Assembly: GCF_019510245.1 (NCBI RefSeq)
Contig: NZ_JAEKKT010000181.1
Coordinates: forward strand, 1 to 64,000
Length of the DNA: 64,000 nt
From: Streptomyces sp.
GTDB taxonomy: Bacteria > Actinomycetota > Actinomycetes > Streptomycetales > Streptomycetaceae
Direction: 5' to 3'
In this document: positions 58,666 through 64,000 of the stretch, piece after piece
Numbering within the stretch: position 1 is the first letter of the stretch
Layout of the letters: each line of letters opens with the position of its first letter
The notes under the pieces: model-generated
Seen by the model: only the letters and a program-made list of their open reading frames with translations
What the model was told of the DNA's origin: nothing
The model's database searches: none
Position numbers and translations under genes: made by a program

Positions 58666-58751
58666 AACTCTTTACCTTGGGTCTCCGCAACCTTCGCGGG
58701 CTTCGAGCGGTAGTCACGGCGATCACGTTCCCTCCCGTCGAATGGAGCATC

Positions 58752-59219
58752 ATGTCCCTCCCTCTGACCCGCCGGATCGCCCGTGCCGCGCTGCTCGTCG
58801 CAGCGGGAGCGGCTGCCGGGGTCGGTGCGGCCGGCTCCGCCGGCGCGGCCCCGAGTCTGCCGGCCGCCACCCCGAACCTCGGCGGTCTGACCGCTCTGGA
58901 CGGGGCGAGCGTCGGCAACACGGCCGACGCGGCGGCGCAGACCGTCACCGGGGCTGTCGGCCACACCGGCGGATCGGCGGTCCAGTCTGCGCTGCCGGCG
59001 GCGGGCAAGACCGGCGGCGGTGCCGTCAAGAAGGCGGCGCCGGTGCTGCAGCACACCGCGGGCGAAGCGGCCGGCTCCGCCGGCGGGCTGCTGGGTGAGA
59101 CGGCGTCCACCGCGACGAAGGGTGGGCTGCCGACGAGTGGGCTCGCAAAGGGCGGGCTGCCGACGAGTGGGCTCGCGAAGGGCGGGCTGCCGGTGCAGGG
59201 GCTGCCGATCGGGGGCTGA
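58752..59219 (+). CDS. Small secreted Ala/Gly-rich protein with GGLP repeats
   Basis: 155 aa. Signal peptide (RRIARAALLVAAGAAAGVG, cleavage near SAGA-AP), then a low-complexity chain with three C-terminal GGLPTSGLAK-type repeats. Likely a cell-surface or matrix protein; no domain recognised. ATG 58752 after GGAG. Genes of this kind are common in streptomycetes. Confidence 0.75.
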   Translation: MSLPLTRRIARAALLVAAGAAAGVGAAGSAGAAPSLPAATPNLGGLTALDGASVGNTADAAAQTVTGAVGHTGGSAVQSALPAAGKTGGGAVKKAAPVLQHTAGEAAGSAGGLLGETASTATKGGLPTSGLAKGGLPTSGLAKGGLPVQGLPIGG

Positions 59220-59311
59220 CGCCGTTGCGCCGGTGATGACCGGCCGGTGATGTGAGAAGGGGCCCGGGGTTTCCCGGGTCCCTTTCCGTTGTGCGTTGTG
59301 TGCGGCCCGGT

Positions 59312-59380
59312 GGGGGCTGGTCGCGCAGTTCCTCCCCCAGCCTTCGGAAGGGGGCACCCCCAGCGCCCCTGACGGGGCGC
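59312..59380. repeat. Dispersed intergenic repeat, copy D (inverted)
   Basis: Reverse-complement relative to copy B: gtcgcgcagttcctccccc, agccttcggaagggggcacc and cagcgcccctgacgggg. Between the secreted protein and dapC. Confidence 0.65.
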
Positions 59381-59412
59381 ATCCCCGAGGCCCGCTTCGA
59401 GAAGCCGCCGGC

Positions 59413-60507
59413 TCAGGAGAGTCGTTCGACCGCTGCCCGGATGCGTTCGTCCGTCGCCGTCAGGGCCACGCGGACGAACTTGTCGCCCGCCTCGCCGTAG
59501 AAGTCGCCCGGTGCGACGAGGATGCCCAGGTCGGCCAGGTGGGACACGGTCTGCCAGCAGGACTCGTCCCGTGTCGCCCACAGGTAGAGGCTCGCCTCGC
59601 TGTGCTCGATGCGGAAGCCGTGGGACAGCAGGGCCTCGCGGAGGGCCGTGCGGCGGGACGCGTAGCGCTGCCGCTGTTCCTGGACGTGGGTGTCGTCGGA
59701 GAGGGCCGCCACCACCGCCGCCTGCGTCGGGGCCGACGTCATCATGCCGCCGTGCTTGCGGATCTCCAGGAGGGGGCCGAGGACCGCCGGGTCACCGGCC
59801 AGGAAGGCCGCCCGGTAACCGGCGAGGTTGGACCGCTTGGAGAGGGAGTGGACGGCCACGATGCCGTCGTACGAGCCGCCGTTGACGTCCGGGTGCAGGA
59901 CCGAGACCGGGTCGGCCTCCCAGCCCAGTTCCAGGTAGCACTCGTCGGAGAAGAGCAGGATGCCGTGGGTGCGGGCCCAGGCGACGATCTCCGTGAGCTC
60001 CTGCCGGGACAGGACCTTGCCCGTCGGGTTGGACGGGGAGTTCAGCCAGAGCAGCTTCAGGCCCGCCGGGTCCAGGTCGCGCGGGTCGTCGTAGACCTCG
60101 TAGTCGGCGCGGGCCAGGCGGGCGCCGACCTCGTAGGTGGGGTACGCGAGGCGCGGGTGGGCGACCCGGTCGCCGGGGCCGAGGCCGAGCTGGGTGGGGA
60201 GCCAGGCGACGAGTTCCTTGGAGCCGACGATCGGGAGGACGTGGCGGTGGGTGACGTCCTGGGCGCCGAGGCGGCGGGTGAGCCAGGCGGTGATCGCGTC
60301 CCGGAGCGCCGGGGTGCCCCAGACCGTGGGGTAGCCGGGCGAGTCGGCCGCGTCGATCAGGGCCTTCTGGATCAGGTCGGGGACCGGGTCCACCGGGGTG
60401 CCGACCGACAGGTCGACGATGCCGTCCGGGTGCGCCGCTGCCGTCTTCTTGTACGGTTCCAGCTTGTCCCAGGGGAAGGTGGGCAGACGGTCGGAGACTG
60501 CGGACAC
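59413..60507 (-). CDS. dapC: Succinyldiaminopimelate transaminase (DapC)
   Basis: 364-aa PLP aminotransferase (class I) forming N-succinyl-LL-DAP. The Schiff-base Lys is in SLSKRSN, NSPSNPTG and DECYLELGW are the cofactor-binding loops, and the final Arg in FVRVALTA binds carboxylate. The actinobacterial DapC lies next to ferredoxin gene fdxC (Rv1178, Rv1177) as here. The 112-bp gap to fdxA contains a large hairpin. Confidence 0.92.
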   Translation of the reverse strand: MSAVSDRLPTFPWDKLEPYKKTAAAHPDGIVDLSVGTPVDPVPDLIQKALIDAADSPGYPTVWGTPALRDAITAWLTRRLGAQDVTHRHVLPIVGSKELVAWLPTQLGLGPGDRVAHPRLAYPTYEVGARLARADYEVYDDPRDLDPAGLKLLWLNSPSNPTGKVLSRQELTEIVAWARTHGILLFSDECYLELGWEADPVSVLHPDVNGGSYDGIVAVHSLSKRSNLAGYRAAFLAGDPAVLGPLLEIRKHGGMMTSAPTQAAVVAALSDDTHVQEQRQRYASRRTALREALLSHGFRIEHSEASLYLWATRDESCWQTVSHLADLGILVAPGDFYGEAGDKFVRVALTATDERIRAAVERLS

Positions 60508-60548
60508 GGTTCCTTGCTCACTTTCTTCGGTACGACCGGTACGGCAAA

Positions 60549-60605
60549 CGCCTCGGTCCCGTACCGCGCCGACCGGGTGTGATCAGGGCGTACGGGACCG
60601 AGGCG
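60549..60605. terminator. Hairpin between fdxA and dapC
   Basis: Perfect 16-bp arms (60549-60564 and 60590-60605) with a 25-base loop, 31 bases downstream of the fdxA stop and 41 bases upstream of the dapC start. It could terminate fdxA or partially attenuate dapC expression. Confidence 0.7.
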
Positions 60606-60636
60606 GCACGGTGTTGCGGCGGGCCGCCGGTGCGGA

Positions 60637-60957
60637 CTACTCGGCCTGCGGGGGCAGCGCGGCGATGAACGGGTGATCGCGCTCGATCAGGCCCAGCTTG
60701 CTGGCGCCGCCCGGGGAGCCGAGGTCGTCGAAGAACTCGACGTTGGCCTTGTAGTAGTCCTTCCACTCCTCCGGGGTGTCGTCCTCGTAGAAGATCGCCT
60801 CGACCGGGCAGACCGGCTCACAGGCTCCGCAGTCGACGCATTCGTCCGGGTGGATGTACAAGGACCGCTGGCCCTCGTAGATGCAGTCGACCGGGCACTC
60901 CTCGATGCACGCCTTGTCCTTCACGTCGACACAAGGCTGCGCGATGACGTAGGTCAC
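60637..60957 (-). CDS. fdxA: Seven-iron ferredoxin
   Basis: 106 aa. Cysteines at 9, 17, 21, 25 and 40, 43, 46, 50: CxxDxxxxxCIEECP with the second set CVDCGACEPVCP, the layout of actinobacterial [3Fe-4S][4Fe-4S] ferredoxins. A conserved C-terminal region with FIAALPP ends the protein. An electron donor to redox enzymes. Monocistronic or upstream of dapC on the same strand. Confidence 0.94.
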   Translation of the reverse strand: MTYVIAQPCVDVKDKACIEECPVDCIYEGQRSLYIHPDECVDCGACEPVCPVEAIFYEDDTPEEWKDYYKANVEFFDDLGSPGGASKLGLIERDHPFIAALPPQAE

Positions 60958-61097
60958 GCTGTCGTTCCTCCTCGATTGGGCGCTGGCGGGCCTCCGTAGG
61001 CTCCGCCGCCTGGCGCGCGGGAGCGCGGCGTCGTCGATGCCCGCCTCTAGTATCTCCGTTTCGGGGCATGATCCGAACAGGAGGGGTGAACTGACCA

Positions 61098-62189
61098 GTG
61101 GAAATCTCTGCCGCAGGGCGCTTCGAGGTCCGTATCACCGCTGCTGACGTGGGCAAACGGGTATCAGTGCGCCGTTTGACCGGAAATGGCGACACCGCGG
61201 AGAAGTTCACCGACACGGTGGGTGTTCTCACATCATGGGACGACGACGCCATGCTGACGATCACACGGCGGGACGGCGGGACCGTCCGGATACCGGAGTC
61301 CGCGCTGGTGGCGGCGAAGGTGGTCCCGGCCGCTCCGGCACGCCGCCGGGGGCCCGCCGCGACCTATCGCGAGCTCGCGCGCGTCGCCTCGCGCGGCTGG
61401 CGGCCGGTGGAGAGCGAGCGGCTCGGCGAGTGGGAGCTGCGGGCCGCAGTCCAGAAGGTGCCGCGCGATGGGGGTCCCCCCAGGCATTCGGCTCTGGGGG
61501 AGCGTCCGTGGGGGGCGGTGGCCGGGCGACGGGAGGGCTTCACACGGCGGGCGAACAGCGTGCTGCCGCTCGGCGATCCCGGGCTGCCGCTGGACGCGGC
61601 GCTGGCGGCCGTACGGCGGTGGTACGGGGACCGGGGGCTGCCCGCGTACGTGCAGACCGCGACCGGCGCCGAGGGCACCCAGGAGCTGCTCTGCGCGGAG
61701 CTGGAGCGGCGCGGGTGGCTGCGTGAGGTGAGCGCCGAGCTGTGGACCGGGGAGCTGGCGCCGGTGGCGGACCGGGCGGAGGGCGCCGGGGTGCTGCTCT
61801 CCCGGTCGGCCGGCGAGGACTGGCTGGCGCGGTACCAGCGCAAGGGCGTGAGCGAGGTCGCGCTGAAGGTGCTGGGAGGGCCTTCGGTGTGGTTCGCGAC
61901 CGTGCCCGGGGCCGAGGGCGGTGCCCCGGCGGCGATCGGACGGCTGGTGGTGGACGGCCGGTGGGCCGGGTTCGCCGCCGTCGAGGTGGATCCGGGGCTG
62001 CGGCGGCGGGGGCTGGCCACCGAGGTCATGGCCGCGCTCGCGCGCCGGGCGCTGGCGGAGGGCGCGTCGGCGGCCTGGCTCCAGGTGGAGACGGACAACG
62101 AGGGGGCACGGGCGCTGTACGGGCGGCTGGGCTTCGCGACGCACCACGCGTACCACCACTACCGGGCGCCGGAGACGGACGGCTCCTGA
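61098..62189 (+). CDS. GNAT acetyltransferase with N-terminal beta domain and repeat insertion
   Basis: 363 aa. N-terminal small beta-barrel-like domain (about 1-85, KRVSVRR...SWDDDAMLTITRRDG), a middle linker, and a C-terminal GNAT domain with the acetyl-CoA signature LRRRGLATEVMAAL. An inserted, Gly/Pro-rich stretch (VPRDGGPPRHSALGERPWG) between WELRAA and GFTRRANS corresponds to a palindromic repeat (61470-61505). GTG 61098. Substrate unknown. Confidence 0.8.
   Translation: MEISAAGRFEVRITAADVGKRVSVRRLTGNGDTAEKFTDTVGVLTSWDDDAMLTITRRDGGTVRIPESALVAAKVVPAAPARRRGPAATYRELARVASRGWRPVESERLGEWELRAAVQKVPRDGGPPRHSALGERPWGAVAGRREGFTRRANSVLPLGDPGLPLDAALAAVRRWYGDRGLPAYVQTATGAEGTQELLCAELERRGWLREVSAELWTGELAPVADRAEGAGVLLSRSAGEDWLARYQRKGVSEVALKVLGGPSVWFATVPGAEGGAPAAIGRLVVDGRWAGFAAVEVDPGLRRRGLATEVMAALARRALAEGASAAWLQVETDNEGARALYGRLGFATHHAYHHYRAPETDGS
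61470..61505. repeat. Palindromic repeat inserted in the acetyltransferase gene
   Basis: gggggtcccccc region plus stem cccccag (61477-61483) / ctggggg (61494-61500) with a 10-base loop. It matches the style of short palindromic elements normally found between streptomycete genes. The reading frame continues through it. Confidence 0.65.
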
Positions 62190-62239
62190 ATCCGGGCGGC
62201 GAGGCGGTACCGATCATTCCGAAGGGGCACGAAAAAGCT

Positions 62240-63103
62240 ATGGCTTCCGGTCAGCCGCATCCACGTCCGCCGTCACCGGCGCGGGCCGCCGAGGTACGAC
62301 GGCGGTTCGGCGAGGAGGCGCGGTCCGAGCGGCCCGATCTGGCCGCGCTGTGCCTGCTGCTGGGCGCGGCGGCCGACGGTTCGCTGGACGAGACCGGGAT
62401 CGACGCGGCGCAGATGGAACTGGACCGGCTGGCCGGGCAGCTGCCGTACCGGCCGGGCGGGCCGCACGCGTGGGCCACGGCGGCGCAGCGGGTGCTGGGC
62501 GAACGGTTCGGTTTCGGGGGCACCGCCCCGGACTACCAGCGGCTGGAGTCCTCGCTGCTGCACGAGGTGCTGCGGCGCCGGCGCGGGCTGCCGATCCTGC
62601 TGTCCGTGGTGTGGCTGGAGGTCACGCGGCGGGCCGGGGCGCCGGTGTACGGGGTCGCGCTGCCGGGGCACTTCGTGGTCGGGTTCGGGGCGGCCGAGGA
62701 GCAGGTGCTGGCCGATCCGTTCGACGGCGGGCGGGTGCTGACCGGAGCGGACGCGGAGCTGCTGGTGGTGGGGGCGGCCGGGGTACCGCTGGAGCCGGCG
62801 ATGCTGGAGCCGGCCGATCCGCTGGACGTCGTACGGCGGATCCTCAACAACGTACGGGCGTGGGCCGCGGCCCGCCCGGAGCGGTCGGACGTGGGCCTGT
62901 GGTCGGTCGACCTGTCCCTGCTGCTGCCGTCGCATCCGGCGCGGCTGCGGTACGAGCGGGCGCGGTTGCTGGTGGAGCGGGGCGAGTTCGTCGACGGGGC
63001 CGAGGAGTTGGAGAAGTACGCCGGGTTGATCGACGTGGTCGACGAGGGGGCGGCGGAGAAGGTGCGGGGGGAGGCACGGGCGGCACGGGCCCGGCTCAAC
63101 TGA
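62240..63103 (+). CDS. SirB1/transglutaminase-like superfamily protein
   Basis: 287 aa. N-terminal helical part, then the transglutaminase-like core RRRGLPILLSVVWLEV, GVALPGHFVVGF and DPFDGGRVL with a His; C-terminal TPR-like helices (about 220-287). SirB1-type proteins have unclear function. ATG 62240 with AAGGGG 13 bases upstream, so the site is distant. It follows the acetyltransferase by 50 bp. Confidence 0.82.
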   Translation: MASGQPHPRPPSPARAAEVRRRFGEEARSERPDLAALCLLLGAAADGSLDETGIDAAQMELDRLAGQLPYRPGGPHAWATAAQRVLGERFGFGGTAPDYQRLESSLLHEVLRRRRGLPILLSVVWLEVTRRAGAPVYGVALPGHFVVGFGAAEEQVLADPFDGGRVLTGADAELLVVGAAGVPLEPAMLEPADPLDVVRRILNNVRAWAAARPERSDVGLWSVDLSLLLPSHPARLRYERARLLVERGEFVDGAEELEKYAGLIDVVDEGAAEKVRGEARAARARLN

Positions 63104-63123
63104 AGGGGCTTCAGGGGGCTCCC

Positions 63124-63738
63124 CTACAGCCAGCCCTTCTCCCGCGCGATGCGCACCGCTTCCGCCCTGTTCCGTACCGCGAGCTTCTGGATCGCCGTGG
63201 AGAGGTAGTTGCGTACCGTCCCCTGCGAGAGGTGCAGCGCCCTCGCCAGCTCCGCGTTGGTGGAGCCGTCGGCCGCCGCGCGGAGGACCTCGCGCTCGCG
63301 GTCGGTCAGGGGGTTGGCGCCCTCGGCGAGGGCCGCCGCCGCGAGGGTGGGGTCGATGACGCGTTCACCGGCGAGGACCTTGCGGACGGCCTCGGCGAGC
63401 TGGGCGGCGGGGGCGTCCTTGACGAGGAACGCGTCGGCGCCCGCCTCCATCGCGCTGCGCAGGTAGCCGGGGCGGCCGAAGGTGGTGAGGACGACCAGTT
63501 TCACCGTCGGCAGCGCCTCGTGGAGCCGGGCCGCCGCCTCGATGCCCGTGCAGCCCGGCATCTCGATGTCGAGCAGGGCCACATCGATGTCGTTCGCCTT
63601 CGCCGCGGCCAGCACCTCGTCGCCGCGGGCGACTTGAGCGACGACCTCGATGTCGTCCTCCAGGCCCAGCAGGGCGGCGAGCGCCTCGCGGACCATCGAC
63701 TGGTCCTCGGCGAGGAGGACCTTGATCGTGCTGCTCAT
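63124..63738 (-). CDS. NarL/LuxR-type response regulator
   Basis: 204 aa. Receiver domain with phospho-acceptor Asp57 (ALLDIEMP), acidic pocket ED at 11-12 and Lys near 105 (LVKDAP); C-terminal LuxR helix-turn-helix (LTDREREVLRAAADGSTNAEL, LHLSQGTVRNYLS). Two-component DNA-binding activator of DesR type. It overlaps the sensor kinase stop (ATGA), so the pair is one operon. Confidence 0.92.
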   Translation of the reverse strand: MSSTIKVLLAEDQSMVREALAALLGLEDDIEVVAQVARGDEVLAAAKANDIDVALLDIEMPGCTGIEAAARLHEALPTVKLVVLTTFGRPGYLRSAMEAGADAFLVKDAPAAQLAEAVRKVLAGERVIDPTLAAAALAEGANPLTDREREVLRAAADGSTNAELARALHLSQGTVRNYLSTAIQKLAVRNRAEAVRIAREKGWL

Positions 63739-64000
63739 GCCCCGGATCCTACGGCCCCGCCGGAGTCGAGCGGGACCCGGGCGACCAGCCGGAAGCCGTG
63801 CTTCAGACGGCCCGCCTCCAGCGTGCCGCCCGCCTTCTCCAGGCGCTCGGTGAGCCCGGTGAGCCCGTTGCCGGGGCCCTTGCCGGAACCGCCCGATCCG
63901 TTGTCCTCCACGGCGAGTTCGAGGACCGGGCCGTCCAGGGTCTGGCGGCGCAGCAGCTCCACCGTGCAGGCGCTCGCCCCGCTGTGCCGTACGACGTTGG
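63735..64000 (-). CDS. Sensor histidine kinase, C-terminal part (cut by window edge)
   Basis: The frame is open from the right edge (it begins inside NVVRHSGAS, the N-box) and continues with VEDNGSG (G1 box) and GNGLTGLTERLE, the ATP-lid motif of DesK/NarX-type HATPase domains. The phospho-acceptor His and sensor domain lie outside the window. Stop overlaps the regulator ATG. Confidence 0.9.
   Translation of the reverse strand, partial: NVVRHSGASACTVELLRRQTLDGPVLELAVEDNGSGGSGKGPGNGLTGLTERLEKAGGTLEAGRLKHGFRLVARVPLDSGGAVGSGA

Overview
The window is about 64 kb of a high-GC actinomycete chromosome, almost certainly a Streptomyces. Evidence: strong G/C bias at third codon positions, many GTG starts, 4-base ATGA/GTGA gene overlaps, purine-rich ribosome binding sites, and a gene order that matches known actinobacterial backbone blocks. 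There is no phage, IS element, CRISPR array, tRNA or rRNA. Most of the window is conserved core.

Layout. (1) 0-14.3 kb: a partial M20 peptidase, the AdnB/AdnA helicase-nuclease pair, an alkyltransferase-like repair protein, a large kinase-like/UPF0104 membrane protein, and two paralogous S33 peptidase lipoproteins. (2) 14.3-26.4 kb: moeZ, then two accessory minus-strand operons. The first (15.5-20.5 kb) encodes a PelF-like glycosyltransferase, a polytopic membrane protein, a 62-aa protein, a nucleotide-sugar epimerase and a spherulin-4/GH135-like protein. The second (20.8-26.1 kb) is a complete oligopeptide ABC importer, preceded by a tiny leaderless ORF ending in a Cys-containing motif. (3) 26.4-35 kb: DUF3152 putative protease, alpha/beta hydrolase, TetR regulator, DUF3107 protein, ferritin-like protein and a DEAD-box RNA helicase with a very long repetitive tail. 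In Mycobacterium tuberculosis the same families lie at Rv3201c-Rv3211, with moeZ and the DUF3152 gene adjacent, so the two operons look like insertions into a conserved block. (4) 35-41 kb: hydrolase, NYN protein, MarC, PHP phosphoesterase, DUF6758 and SUFU-domain proteins. (5) 41-61 kb: CorA, MgtE-N/CBS protein, DUF1003, Mrp, TatB, HtrA-like protease, anti-sigma, ECF sigma, O-methyltransferase, DUF3117, TagI, DivIVA-domain protein, FolP2-like, LOG, DapE, DapC and ferredoxin. This mirrors the M. tuberculosis sigE/tatB/mrp and dapE/dapC/fdxC neighbourhoods (Rv1177-Rv1239c). (6) 61-64 kb: GNAT acetyltransferase, SirB1-like protein and a two-component pair cut by the right edge.

How genes work together. 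The 15.5-20.5 kb genes are translationally coupled end to end and together resemble a minimal machine for an alpha-1,4-galactosamine-type (Pel/galactosaminogalactan-like) polysaccharide. This is the best candidate for an undescribed system. DapE and DapC serve lysine/peptidoglycan precursor synthesis. AdnAB with the alkyltransferase-like protein serve DNA repair. CorA, the MgtE-N protein and DUF1003 form a magnesium-related group.

The sigma-factor neighbourhood (48-53 kb) is damaged in this strain or assembly. The HtrA-like protease stops before its catalytic serine, the anti-sigma gene is frameshifted between its zinc domain and membrane anchor, and a nearby crotonase has lost an internal block in frame. 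Other oddities are CTG and ATT start codons, a 115-bp identical tract shared by two otherwise diverged paralogues, and a palindromic repeat inside an acetyltransferase gene.
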